Shown here one piece after another: positions 12,358-23,649 of a stretch of DNA of 64,000 nucleotides; within the stretch, counting starts at the first letter, position 1; each line of letters opens with the position of its first letter. Below the pieces are notes generated by a model. That model was not told where the DNA came from. It ran no database searches and was given only the letters and a program-made list of their open reading frames with translations. Origin of the DNA: Loripinus fragilis (taxonomy: Eukaryota > Mollusca > Bivalvia > Lucinida > Lucinidae); contig OZ026525.1 of NCBI GenBank assembly GCA_964019695.1, positions 83,896,279 through 83,960,278 on the forward strand. The letters are read 5' to 3'. Made by a program: the position numbers and the translations under genes.

Positions 12358-12892
12358 ACAGTAGGGTTTGTCTTCAGTATGCACAATGTTCAGTAACGTT
12401 TGTCTTCAGTATGCACAATGTTCAGTAGGGTTTGTTTTCAGTATGCACAATGTTCAGTAGTGTTTGCCTTCAGTATGCACAATGTTCAGTAACGTTTGCC
12501 TTCAGTATGCACAATGTTCAGTAACGTTTGCCTTCTGTATGCACAATGTTCGGTAGGGTTTGTTTTCAGTATGCACAATGTTCAGTAGTGTTTGTCTTCA
12601 GAATGTACAATGTTCAGTAAGGTTTGTCTTCAGTAAGTACAATGTTCAGTAGGGTTTGATTTCAGTATGCACAATGTTCAGTAGGGTTTGTCTTCAGTAT
12701 GCTCAATGCTCAGTAGGGTTTGTCTTCAGTATGCTCAATGTTCAGTAGGGTTTGTCTTCAGTATGCACAATGCTCAGTAGGGTTTGTCTTCAGTATGCAC
12801 AATGCTTAGTAGGGTTTGTCTTCAGTATGCATAATGTTCAGTAAGGTTTGTCTTCAGTATGTACAATACTCAGTAGGGTTTGTCTTCAGTAT
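12358..12892 (+). repeat. 32-bp minisatellite, about 16 units
   Basis: The unit is TTCAGTAGGGTTTGTCTTCA followed by GTATGCACAATG. Variant positions (AGGG or AACG, TCTT, CCTT or TTTT, GCAC or GTAC) recur in several units, showing internal duplication after divergence. It is non-coding. Confidence 0.95.
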
Positions 12893-12904
12893 AATCCTAA
12901 CTAG

Positions 12905-12982
12905 TACACACAGTCGGGCCACTATCGGTCAGCCAGCAAAATGCCATTCAAATGGCATTTTGCTGGCGGGCCGAAAGTGACC
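12905..12982. repeat. Hairpin element with near-perfect arms
   Basis: GCCAGCAAAATGCCATT pairs with its inverse around a short centre, and the pairing extends outward through GGGCCACTATCGG and CCGAAAGTGACC. A related hairpin, split by an insertion, lies at about 53060-53490. Confidence 0.8.
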
Positions 12983-13084
12983 AACTTTTACACATTCTAA
13001 CAGGGATACAATATTATCAACATTTTTTCATGTATATATCATTTAACCTCTCCCAATCCATACAAGGAAGAAAACAGCTGCACA

Positions 13085-13822
13085 AAATAGTGATTATGAC
13101 ACAATGGCAAAGGTGAACTATAAAAATGTTGAGGTCATAGTCATGGCGGCGGTCACATGAAGCCAGACATCTTGGTAGCTTCTTTACCACAAACTGATTT
13201 TGATGTTTATCTGCAAGAAATGAAGTCAAAAGGTTTATGTGTAGAATAAGTTATAAGGAAATAGTTAAGTTTTCAGGGAAAATGGAAAATTGCCAATTAC
13301 CAATCAGAAAACGTTATGGTGCTTATGGTGGCTAGTATGTGCCATTTCGTCTTTTTTTTTCTTCGCTTGGCGGTTTTTGTTACATTGTATTTCGTGATTA
13401 CAGGGTGCTACTTGTATAACTTTAAACATACGTATTCAGAAACGTAACCGTTACCCAAGCTAAATTGAATTAGTTTCCCTGTAAAGCGTAATAAACGCTA
13501 ATGCTTTTTATTCACAACTCGAACTCGACACCATGACAAAGTTGAACTTTAAATGTTGAGGTCATAGTTATGGCGGCGGTCACATGGTGCCAGACATTTT
13601 GGAAGCTTCTTTACCACAAACTGATGATTTTATGTTTATCTGCAAGAAATGCAAGTCAAATTTAGATTTATGTGCAGAATAAGTTATAAAGAAATAGTAA
13701 AATTTGCAGGGAAAATGGAAAATTGCCAATTACCAATCAGAAAACGTTAAGGTGCGTATGGTGGCTAGTATTTGCCATTCCATCCTTTTTTGCCTGGCGG
13801 TTTTTGTTATATTATACTAGAA
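13085..13822 (+). repeat. 300-bp direct duplication with a 130-bp spacer
   Basis: Blocks at about 13085-13390 and 13521-13822 share GTTGAGGTCATAG, TGGCGGCGGTCACATG, TTCTTTACCACAAACTGAT, GGAAAATTGCCAATTACCAA and GGCGGTTTTTGTTA, at about 85-90 percent identity. No conserved open frame survives between them, so they are probably non-coding. Confidence 0.85.
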
Positions 13823-13969
13823 AAGAGCCCATGCAAGCGCGGAAATATTTCATGATTGTCAATTTACCTTTATTTTGCATTTTAAAAAGCTGAAACTTGT
13901 ATCCCCCTTTCATGTGTGTTAATTTTTCACAGCTTTATGAAATCTGAAACTTGTATTGGCGATTCTAGT

Positions 13970-14290
13970 CGCCGAAATGACCATGGGCCCAAATAGGTAT
14001 GGGCCGAAATGACCCGAAACCGGCGAGTTTTAATTTTTTTTACAAAAGCTGATACTTGTAAACATGATTATGCTTATATCTTCTCATCTTGAAAATCACT
14101 AAAAATCTTCAGCGAGGTGACTTTTACTATATTTGTTTTCCTCCAAACAATGCCAAAAATCGCTCAAATCCAGGTTTTTATTTCTGAACAATGCACTTTT
14201 TTAAACAGATTTTATTGATAGCGTCATTGAAACTTAGGATTATTGAGCGTGAGTCAGAGAAAGGTGTCTTGAACTTTCATAACTCTAGTT
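13970..14290 (+). repeat. Dispersed repeat with GCCGAAATGACC words, copy 1
   Basis: It shares GGGCCGAAATGACCCG, ACAAAAGCTGATACTTGTAA, CTTCAGCGAGGTGAC and ACTTAGGATTATTGAGCG, in order, with the copy at 15930-16215. Length is about 300 bp. The family is not recognised. Confidence 0.7.
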
Positions 14291-14785
14291 GCCATCAATG
14301 GTAGTAATTAACTATTTTATAGAAGTTCTGTTTGTTTTGTTACTGTTTTGTGAGTCCCCCCCCCCCCAAAAGTCTGTACTTGTTTAAAGCTAGTGTCAAT
14401 TTAAGTTTATACTAAGGTCTGCTGATTATTATAGTTTAGTGTTGTGTTGGTTACTGGTACTGTCCAAAAATAGGGACAATGTCAGAAAAATTAGTCTGCA
14501 ATTTTTTAAGTGGTAGCTGCCCAAACCAATAAATGAGTGGTTTTCACACTCAAAATGCAAAGAAATACAATATTTAAGGAAATTTTTGTATACCAAATTA
14601 TCTTCTTCAAAGGCAAACCTGGAAATGTCGTTACTTTTCGTGGTTAAAAAACAAACTTTTTCTCCTTATTTTTCTTCCAACTTCTGATTGGGAATTTTAC
14701 TGTGCCAATTGGGAAAAAGGAGGTGTTTCGCCTTTGGGAGTGGGGCCGAATTTCGCCCCCCAAAATGGCCTGAAAAGGAACACTG

Positions 14786-15009
14786 ATGCCGAAATGGTTT
14801 GGATTGATTGGTGTTTTACGTCCCGGTAAACAATTTTTCAGTCATGTTGAGACGGAGCCACTTCTTCCTGGGTATTATTAGTACTTTGGGAAGGTGAAAG
14901 TGCCTTTCTCAAGGACACTACACAGCGGTCGTGGGGTTCGAACTCGGGGCCTCTAGGTCCCGAGTCCGACGCTCTACCACTGAGCCACCGCGCCTCCATA
15001 TGCCGAAAT
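14786..15009 (-). mobile_element. tRNA-derived SINE with 10-bp target duplication
   Basis: On the minus strand the head carries an RNA polymerase III A box, TGGCTCAGTGG (complement of 14977-14987), and a B box, GAGTTCGAACCCC (in the complement of 14935-14948). The body has GTGTCCTTGAGAAAGGC and the tail GGGACGTAAAACACCAAT. The direct repeat ATGCCGAAAT at 14786-14795 and 15000-15009 is the target duplication. It lies in a GCCGAAAT-rich repeat region. Relatives are at 34548 and 45788. Confidence 0.9.
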
Positions 15010-15114
15010 ACACTTCCCTTTTTACGACCATTATAGGCGAAACGGAGCGGTCTGGGGCGAAGTATTTCGCCGATTTGCCCTCAAACTGGAACCCTGCTTG
15101 TACCTGAAAGCTAA

Positions 15115-15640
15115 CATATAAAATTTGGGTTTGATTGGCCCATCAATTTCCGAGAAAAGCCAGTTTTAATTTTCATATACGTAAATGACCTTTAGCCAAG
15201 GTCAAGAAATGACCTCGGCCTTCAATACTCACAATTCTTCATTATTTCAGTTGGTTTCAGGTCAGAGGCTGAAATATTTGTGAAAAAATCAACAGCTTTC
15301 ACTTTTTCCTGTAGAAAAGCCTAAGTTAACAAATTTGACCTTGTTGTAAAATTGGTCAAGGTCAACCGTAGGTCATCATTTGAACAAAGTATGATGGGCA
15401 GAGTCACCACTGCTACATACCAAGTTTCGTGGAAATTGGTTCACCGGTTCCGGGGAAGAAGATTTTTGAAGGGTTTTTACCATATATGGGCGTGGCGGCC
15501 ATCTTGGTCATGTGACCCAGATGCAACAAACAAACTTTCGTTCCCCCTACCCAAAGAGGCTCCACATAAAATTTGTCTTTGATTGGTCAAATGGTTTCCG
15601 AGAAGAAGATGTTTGAAATTGTTGACGACAACGGACCATG
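15115..15640 (+). repeat. Internally repeated non-coding block
   Basis: AAAATTTG(G/T) then TTTGATTGG(C/T)C and TTTCCGAGAA words recur near 15120-15165 and 15565-15610. CTACATACCAAGTTTCGTGG lies between. The 76-residue frame at 15352-15582 crosses this block and is not recognisable as a protein. Confidence 0.45.
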
Positions 15641-15929
15641 GGCATCCTACCTATAAGCTGACATATGCTGCTAAGGTGAGCTAAAAACAAATTCAACCTC
15701 AAGCCCTCACCAGTAGCTTGCACCTGACCGTTCTAAGGTGGTGATTTTGGTGTAGTTCTTACTTCGTTATTTGCATACCTGTCAACTTTTTGAAATCTTA
15801 AAGAGTGAGATTGCGCGCGACGCCCTTAAAATGGTTATTTTCTGCTCGCATTTACCGCGCGGACCAATTTTACCAAATTTTTTAGGAGTGAGATTTATTT
15901 TTTTCTAAGAACCAAAAAGGGATTATTGG

Positions 15930-16215
15930 GCCGAAATGACCATGGGCCGAAATGACCCGGAACCGACGATTTTTATTTTATTTTCTTTTTACAAAAGCTG
16001 ATACTTGTAAATGCGGTTATGTTTATTTCTTCTCGTCAAGAAAATCACAGAAAAACTTCAGCGAGGCGCCTTTTACTAATAATATTTGATAGCGTCATTG
16101 CCTACCGTGATATAAGTGGTACGACCAAGCCAATCGATGTAAACAGTACATTATGCACAGCGACCTTGACACTTAGGATTATTAAGCGCGTGTCGAAGAA
16201 AGGTGTGATGATTAC
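15930..16215 (+). repeat. Dispersed repeat with GCCGAAATGACC words, copy 2
   Basis: Same landmark order as 13970-14290. A 60-bp stretch with CCTACCGTGATATAAG lies between GATAGCGTCATTG and CTTAGGATTATTAAGCG and is absent from copy 1. Confidence 0.65.
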
Positions 16216-16249
16216 CGCGACTAATAATCAGTTTTGATAAGGGATTATT

Positions 16250-17840
16250 TAAAATTACAGCCATATCTTTTTTTCTTTGGCGAGTTTGGCGGCGTTTTCC
16301 CCATTGTTGTTTATAATATGGCCGACTTGACACAGCATAATACACATATACATATGACATATTCACAAAAATTCGGAACGCTTCGGTCATCTCCATTCAG
16401 TTTGTATTGGAAACCCAATCGATCTAAAAATAGTGACGCGTGACCATGAACGTGACATACACTAAATATAGAAACATTCGCCAGAGGGCGCAGTTCTTTT
16501 AGAAAACACACTTAATTCCAAAATTCTCTATATCTATGCTAAATGAAAACTCATCCTAACCGAGATTATCAATGAAAGCAATATCTTAAAGTAACAGTAA
16601 AGAAATCAAGCATGAAAATGACCTCGATTTTTCAGTTTATGCGGTAATTCGTTTATTTAGTATTATAGATTTCGTCATTTCGCTTGCCGTTATTTCGCCT
16701 GTTTTGTATTTCGTCTTTTCCCGTTGCGGGTTTCGTACTTCGTCTTTTCGATGTTTTCTCGCCTGGCGTTCTTAGGTTTACCTGAAAAGGCGAAGCAATC
16801 AAATGCATTTATTACTGATCGTGCACAAGCTCAATGCTGTTTTCAAATATTGTGGATTCTCTATTTCTGAAGGATTCATCTTTCAGATTATTTAGGGTTT
16901 TTTTTTTTTTTTTTCCAAATGATGCGATACATGTACGAATGAAAACATTTACAAATTGCACAGTTTAAAAGGAAAACTTGCAGCAAGCAATCGAAGAACA
17001 ACAACTCACATACTTCTGAGGATATTTCGGCAAGACTAAAATGTGCACTACCGCATCATCATGCATAGGTCCAATTAAGCAAAATCTTTGAGCGAAAAAT
17101 GCAATTTATTGTCTTACCCATCAATCTAAACAAATGTTTTGGGTGCTCAAAAGAATAAGAAAAATAATTTTCGGTTACGCACATTTATATGGAGGCCTGA
17201 ATCATGATCATGGTGGTGGCGCACATTAATTATATATGTATGATAAGTTTTAGACGCATGTTGTCTACATGCTACCAAGGTATGACGGTGGCCGTAGAAA
17301 ACATGCACGGACCATAGACGGACAACGCCAAAACCGCAACCCACCGTCACTGGCGGGCAACAATAAATAATCAATATTTATATCACTGGGGGTTTCCCGC
17401 ACAAACCACATTTTACTGTCACTTATTTGTGGTGATCCGTCAAACTAGAACAAGAGTAGCCCATCAATACATCGATACTGTAACGCCTTATACAACCTTA
17501 GTGGACTTTTTATCACCACCCACTCGCCCTTCAGGGCAATCACATAAGGCACCTCCTTAGCAATAATGTGGGTTCTTCAGTGCTAAACGATGACAAAGGC
17601 GTTATGATGAGCAACACGATAAGATATAATTGATTTTTTGTCATCGTCTTTTTTTATCATCAACAGAAGTAGGGGTTGCAAAGGTAGTTGTGCATGTCTA
17701 TACAGCTTGACAATTCTTCATTTTACTTGAAAACTATCCCTGGAACAACAACAACAACGACGACAACAACAACAACAACAACGACAACAACGGCGATGGA
17801 AGATGACGATGATGAAGTTATTAATGTGATTAAAGCGCTG
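16250..17840. other. Intergenic DNA with an (ACA)n tract
   Basis: No gene was recognised. The (ACA)/(ACG)n microsatellite at about 17745-17792 makes a spurious poly-threonine frame. Near 16620-16790 TTTCGTC/TTTCGCC words are enriched, echoing the repeats at 13.3-16 kb. Confidence 0.5.
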
Positions 17841-17844
17841 GAAT

Positions 17845-18080
17845 TTAACCTTTACTACATAGGCTATTTTAGATCATGACACCATTTTCTTTCTATAGAT
17901 AACATTGAAAAAAATCAAGATAAATTTAAGTAAAGTTTTGTTTACTTTTGAAAATTTTATGAAAAATGGAGCATTTGCTCCAAAGGAGTAAACGCTTCAT
18001 TTTACACAATATTTTCAAATGTGTTGTATTTCAAAGACGCCAAATTGCGTTATTATGGAGTAAACATGGTAAAGGGTTAA
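17845..18080. mobile_element. TTAA-bounded hairpin element, copy 2
   Basis: The ends are TTAACCTTTAC and GTAAAGGGTTAA. The centre holds the imperfect hairpin ATGGAGCATTTGCTCC / GGAGTAAACGCTTCATT. It shares TTTTAGATCATGACA and CGTTATTATGGAGTAA with the copy at 41576-41788. It is about 236 bp and has no coding capacity. Confidence 0.75.
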
Positions 18081-18431
18081 TATTATGAGGAATTTAAAAG
18101 TACTGCATACAATACCATCCAAGCTTTTGGCTTAACATGTATATCGTTTTATCGACCTTTGCTGTCGAAATTAGGATGTAGAATGACTCCATTATTTCTT
18201 ACGTTTGATTCCTTGATTCCAAAGAGTTAAGAGGATCACAATTGCACCGTATTTATAACAAAGCATATATCTGCTGTTTATCAAATTTGGTATTTCAAAG
18301 GTGTATATAAAAACGCGCCTGGTCAATTTATTAATTACTGTCCTAGCACCTAGCGACCTCTAGCTGGCGACGACCTGGTGCAGACAGTTAGTTTTTGTGG
18401 TCTTAGTCATATCAGCGACATATCGAGCCTG

Positions 18432-18482
18432 GTTGGTACCCTGCTCAGGTCTATCTAGGTGTCTTGGAGGCAGGGTACCAGA
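18432..18482. repeat. Short hairpin
   Basis: TGGTACCCTGC pairs with GCAGGGTACCA across a 25-nt loop. No other copy is present in the window. Confidence 0.5.
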
Positions 18483-18519
18483 CTATGACACACATGATAG
18501 TGTTATATATATCGCAAAA

Positions 18520-18746
18520 CCTATGTAATTCTAGCGGCCTTTATGTGGGGCACAGGCAAACAGCGCAGACCCAGATCAGACGCCGCAGAACGCGGCGTCT
18601 GTTCAGGGTCTCCACTGTTTGCTTTTAGAACGCTCTATCAAGATTTGAATAAAAATGAATAATATAACCCAACAACCCTTAAAAGGGAAATGGACATGTC
18701 CAATTGATAAGAGTGAGAAATTCCATTCGACTTAAATAGGTAAGGC
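18520..18746. mobile_element. TTAA-type hairpin element, copy 3 (CAGACGCCGC core)
   Basis: The core hairpin is CAGATCAGACGCCGC / GCGGCGTCTGTTC, flanked by GGCAAACAG and CTGTTTGC. The right part has TGAATAAAAATGAA and CCCTTAAAAGGGAAATGGAC and decays into GACTTAAATAGGTAA. Both TTAA ends are mutated. It is the same subfamily as 18894, 29107, 35509 and 45934. Confidence 0.7.
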
Positions 18747-18893
18747 GTTGAGGTGGAAAGTATAGTTCAGCAGACGACATTTTTTTCAGTAGATCTACAG
18801 ACAAAATGACGAAAAGTGTGCCACCAAACATTTGCAGTAGAGGAATAATTTAAATGCTGTCCCTACTATAAAAAAAGGAAAATCATCTATCTA

Positions 18894-19109
18894 TTAAGCC
18901 ATACCAGCCTGATGTCCTCTTTGTCGGACATAGGCAGACAGTGCAGTCCCAAATCAGACGCCGTATAACATGGTCTCCACGGGTTGCTTACAGAATGTTC
19001 TATTGAAATTTGAATAAAAATGAAAAACATCTCCCAACATCCTTTAAAACGGAAATAGACTGGTCCATTTAATGAGAGTGGGAAATTTCATTCGGCTTAA
19101 ATGGGTTAA
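18894..19109. mobile_element. TTAA-type hairpin element, copy 4
   Basis: The left end TTAAGCCATACCAGCC and the right end GGCTTAAATGGGTTAA are inverse-related. Half of the core hairpin (AAATCAGACGCCG) is deleted. It sits 150 bp from copy 3 in the same orientation. Confidence 0.75.
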
Positions 19110-19257
19110 TAAAAACAATGCCAAACATTTCAAAATAGTCTAGAAAAGTGGAACCTACAAATTCTGAAAACAGCAAACTCGGTTTCATTGAGTCTGCTCA
19201 TGATACCTTGTAGAAGTACAACAACTCGCACGTCACTAGCATCAGCGGTATTATAGG

Positions 19258-21029
19258 TATATGAGTCATAATTTATTTTCGTCGAAATTCTTGAGTTTTA
19301 CAATTTACTCGAAAACAGAACGTACCATGGCCCAACTGTTGTCCTAGAATGTTAAAACTAACTTTATTTAGCATGTTGATATATTTGATTCTGATTCAAA
19401 TATGTTATAAAGATAATTTTTTAAGGTTTAAACCGGCCAAAATGACCCTTTTTCACTGTAGCCAGACAAGTTTACTGGTGTTTTTGAAGCACAGAAGACT
19501 CATAAGCAATTATTTTTACTAATTTCTTTTTGCTGATGATAGTTACATGTTTTACTGTGCATTTAAAAAATATAATACTGTGTTTTACTGACAACTAGAT
19601 GTCTAAATCATCTATCAAACTTTGAATACAGCCTTCCACTCACTCCTGTAACAAAAACCTATTCTACAAAAGTAATGTAACATCCCAGAGATATAATATA
19701 TACTCCTCAACTCCATTTTGAAGAGTGGCCATTTCCTGTCAGCAACAAAATTAAAACGAATAACATTTTCGATTATTTGACATGAAATATCTATTTTTAG
19801 GTTTGCAGGTAGGTGCGTAATTTTTGCATATGGTCCCTACTGTAACGGTGATATATTGTTTGTCTGAAATACTTTTGTTGTTGGAGAATTTGGATACACA
19901 TTGTCTTAGTGTAGAGTTTCTTAATGTGGACCGCCTGGAATGGCAATGTATTCCTTATATGTTTATTTATGGATTAACTATGAATATATCACTCATGTAA
20001 CATTCACTACTGTAACGTTACAGGAGAGATCAAAATGTTACATGAGGGAAGAAATTATATTTAATATTGAGCTAATAAAATTGTGAATTTTGTAAGCATC
20101 TAGTAGCTTAGAAATACATTTTTAATCATGTAAATGTTCCAAACTCTTCAAAAATAAATATTCGTATGTAATATGTTAACTATATACCGTAATTTAGCAG
20201 TGCAAACATGGGCAATGACTAAATATAGCAAAATTCACTCCTGTAACAAACAAATTCCCTCATGTAACATTATATTTTTCAATAAAGTTGAATTACATTT
20301 TGTTAGAAGTGGATTTGTTTATTCAATTCAAGTAATCATATTATTTGATTTATTTGCGTTAATGTTTCGTCAATATATGTGTTTTTTGTTTAATACAAAA
20401 ACTTCATTTCAATATAATATGCTTGGTCATTCCCTCCTGTAACAGAAAAAAAATCACTCGTGCAACACAAAATTCACTACTGTAACACATGTTTATCAAG
20501 TCTGTACGAGGAAACTCTTTAAGTAATTAGATCATGTTATTACTGAATGAAAACATTACTTTATCGTCTTTATGAACACAAACTAGAATTGGGTTTTATG
20601 TACTGCATTAAAGAAATATTTTTTTAAAAAATAAAGTAATGCCGCCCAATAAAGGTGATTTATTCAAATAACAGGTTTGGATGAATAAATATAATAAGAC
20701 ATAGTATTTAGAGTAGGACAATGTTATATTTTTCAATGCGCACATGTCTAAATATTAACATAAACATCCAATCAGATGGTTAATATAAATATTAATGTTT
20801 GAAAATAAGAAAATAGTATTGTTACAGTAGGGAATAGAGGGCATGACTTATCATCACAAAAATATTTTTTTCAAACAAAAATAAGATTCATTAAGCTATA
20901 TCTCGACTGATTTCGTATAGCTATAACATCAAGCAACACAAAGAGAGAAGGAAAAATGAAATATAAATATGTTTATTTTTTCAAAATTTCGAAGTCAAAT
21001 TTCAACGAAAATAAATTATGACTCATATA
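19258..21029. mobile_element. 1.77-kb inverted-repeat element with repeated TGTAAC motif
   Basis: TATATGAGTCATAATTTATT (19258 on, arm to 19289) pairs with 20998-21029 with one mismatch in 32 bases. The interior has no recognisable transposase. About twelve copies of CWCNTGTAAC-like words occur between 19640 and 20830, most as CACTCCTGTAAC, CACTACTGTAAC or CCCTCATGTAAC, and some inverted. Such a cluster could be multiple transposase-binding sites, but that is inference. The 89-residue frame at 20173-20442 contains these words and looks fortuitous. Confidence 0.65.
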
Positions 21030-21290
21030 TCATGAGTGTGAGGGTAGGATAGAAAAATCTGTCCCGAAGATCGCCGTTTGGCATCACGAGGCTTGCCGAG
21101 TGCTGACAAACGGTGATCCCGACGGATGGATTTCCTATCCTACCCTCACACGAATAATGGAGTCTTTTTCTTGCTCACCACTTTTTTGTAATTTAAAATA
21201 AGCTTCCAGAAGTCACTGAAAACACTATGATGCAATTAAACATGATGACGTCAATTTAACATAATAATGACGTCACTTGACGACCATGTG
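21030..21290 (+). mobile_element. Hairpin element with paired TGACGTCA sites, copy 1
   Basis: A long hairpin (21034-21152) pairs GAGTGTGAGGGTAGGATAG with its inverse CTATCCTACCCTCACAC. The tail holds TGACGTCA at 21246-21253 and 21268-21275. A copy in the opposite orientation lies at 32540-32765. Confidence 0.75.
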
Positions 21291-22200
21291 CGTGAGTTCC
21301 AATACAATCAATGTTGTTAGCCCTCACATGACAGCCAGGGAAAGATAGCATGGCTAAGATAAGATTTTCTATCCCAGGGTAAAATATCAGGATATCCTTA
21401 TTCGGTGTGCAAGAATCTACTTTCTTAATTTCCTCGCTTGCTATGACACAATTTCTGCCACTGGTAGGCCTACAGAGTACATTTGTACTCGTACATCTGT
21501 ACTCGTATGTAACAAAATCATGCTTAAAATTTGTCATAATTAAACCGACCCTGCTGTTTTAAAATTTTGCAGGTTCGCTCCGTTGATAAGAGATCCACCA
21601 ATCGTATTATCTAATGCCATTAAAATGTTATCAATGCCGACATTTCTATGTTAGCTTCCGGCTTCCTTGAAACGATTGGATCTAAGGCAGAGTTTTAACA
21701 ATTCCGCCGATTTTGACTTTCTTTTAGAGAATAAGGCCTTAATATGCGTAGGTATTTTGCCAGATTGTTCTTAGATATTTCGAGACAACCTTTTAAAGCC
21801 AGCCAATCATATCAATCTACAGAACAAAATGGAAAGTGCTGACGATTTCACCTAAGCTCAGTGAAATTATAGAAGTATTTACCATGGCGACTGGCAAACA
21901 GCGCATATAGATCACTATCTCTGTCTAAACAATGCAAATCCGCCTGGTGTCGTATTTCCTGATCCTCAGGTAGATAAGATTGTGGAACATTTCAAAGCCA
22001 CGTGATTTGTAGCAGAAACAAGCTCAATAATTCACAACCAAAGTAGTGAATTCAACACTCCAACAATGGGTTCCATTCCCGACTGCGATATGTTTAACTA
22101 CGGCCTAATTGTGCTGTGTGTTGTTGACTTGGAGCCTCTGTGCATGAACGTATTACTACGCAGCGCCAACCAATCAATTCAGGTAACGGCATTGCTACCC
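21291..22200. other. Intergenic DNA, nothing recognised
   Basis: The 93-residue minus-strand frame at 21256-21537 matches no family and overlaps the end of the preceding repeat. Confidence 0.5.
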
Positions 22201-22205
22201 ATGGC

Positions 22206-22290
22206 AAAATCGATTCCAAACACTGTTGATCAAGTTCAGCCGGCTTGCAAGCCGGCTGAACATCATCCACAGTGTTTGTGATTGAACATT
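22206..22290. repeat. Hairpin element with 42-nt imperfect arms
   Basis: CCAAACACTGTTGATCAAG with TTCAGCCGGCTTG pairs with CAAGCCGGCTGAAC and CACAGTGTTTG. It is GC-rich at the centre. The frames on both strands here are mirror images produced by the palindrome. Confidence 0.8.
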
Positions 22291-22774
22291 TCGGGTCCAA
22301 CAGGACAAGGGTGAATGATAAATTCTAAGTAAGAATCGATATACTTTGGTTTCCAGTATTTATTTTTGTCAATTCTGGACCACGGCTAGTTAATTGTCTA
22401 ATTAAAAATATAACTTCAAACACGCTTCGTTTCTTTTGAAGGCAGTAATCAAATTAGAGGCGAGTAACATAAACCACACTAGATTAAGTGGAGAAATTAC
22501 TGTCAAAAACTTATAACTCAACGTGATATATTTAAATCATTAGACCTGTATTCATTTGTTGAGTTTGACCATTCCTTCTTTTTTGGAACAGGTCACGGGA
22601 CTGTTCTGTCTACACCACCTCGAAAGACGGAGTACTCCGGCGTACGCCAGCACAGATGTTCCAGTGCACTTGATTTCTGTTCTGCCTGTTCGGAGTGGAA
22701 GAAGTAAAGAGAACAGCTAAATCAAGTCTGTCCCAAGTTTTCATTTGACCGTTGGAAGTACTCGTATTAACTTA

Positions 22775-23023
22775 CCTGGACCCGGAATTACAATGCCTCC
22801 TTAAAGTTAAGGAAGACTTAAGTATTGATTTTTCAGGATTTCAAACTGATTAAAATGAAAATAGCTTCATCTTTCCTGAAGCTCACGTTGATATCTTTGA
22901 CCAAGTACCCCATCGATCCAGGCAATCCATTGAGCATTTAATATAGCATGTTGATATATACTTGTAGATACTTAACTTAAGTCTTCATTAACGTTAAGGA
23001 GGCATTGTAATTCCGAGCCCAGG
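22775..23023. mobile_element. 249-bp inverted-repeat element
   Basis: The left arm CCTGGACCCGGAATTACAAT plus GCCTCCTTAA pairs with the inverse at 22990-23023. Pairing continues inward through GACTTAAG / CTTAAGTC for about 48 bp per arm. There is no open frame. The termini resemble those of the larger candidate at 4298-5934. Confidence 0.85.
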
Positions 23024-23326
23024 CCGACATATTCAACCAACTGACTGTAATGGGCACGACCCGTGGTGAACGTAGATTAATAAGTATCCGGTGCCAGAAT
23101 GAATGTGTGGAAAGCAAAAGGGGCGGACAGGCTTACTCACACAGTGAGCATAGTGCATACCGACGGGTGATGCAACATTTCGATACAAAGTCTTTAAAAC
23201 ATTGTTGTTATTGATAATTTCAATTTGCATATTTTTCAATTTTAAAATAGATTTTGTGAATTTCGGCAGATTTCTAGGTTTTAAATTCTCCCAGCACCCT
23301 CGTCACCGTTTTGCATACGAGTGGAT

Positions 23327-23610
23327 TTACACTTTTAAAATAAATAAGTGTGCTATTAGATCCAAATATACCATGTGACTCAAGAGTTATGAGCATTTCA
23401 CTAACTGACACATTCGGCTGGACTGATGATCAGCAAAGCATCGTCCATCAAAAAAGCTTGTTATGTATGTCGATGATTAGCCAATGCTGACATGCATACG
23501 TATTCAAAATTTGATCAAAATATATCGAGTGGTTCAAGAGTTATGAGCATCTTCATTAACTTGTAACAGACAGGCAGACAGACTCATCAATTGTGGTTCA
23601 TACAATTCAT
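23327..23610 (+). repeat. Dispersed repeat with TTCAAGAGTTATGAGCAT words, copy 1
   Basis: The unit 'GATCCAAATATACCATG then CAAGAGTTATGAGCAT' occurs twice within the copy (near 23361 and 23513) and ends in a GACAGGCAGACAGAC tract. The copy at 25040-25300 has the same layout. The family is not recognised. Confidence 0.7.
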
Positions 23611-23649
23611 GCCTAAAGTGAGGATTTCACCAACATACAAGCAAATCAA

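Noticed and set aside
12358..12892. CRISPR-like regular repeats
   Set aside because: Units are adjacent with no unique spacers, and the context is animal DNA. It is a minisatellite.
17688..17879. Frame with a poly-threonine run
   Set aside because: Produced by an (ACA)n microsatellite.
22066..22300. Two opposing frames with related sequences
   Set aside because: They are mirror translations of one hairpin.
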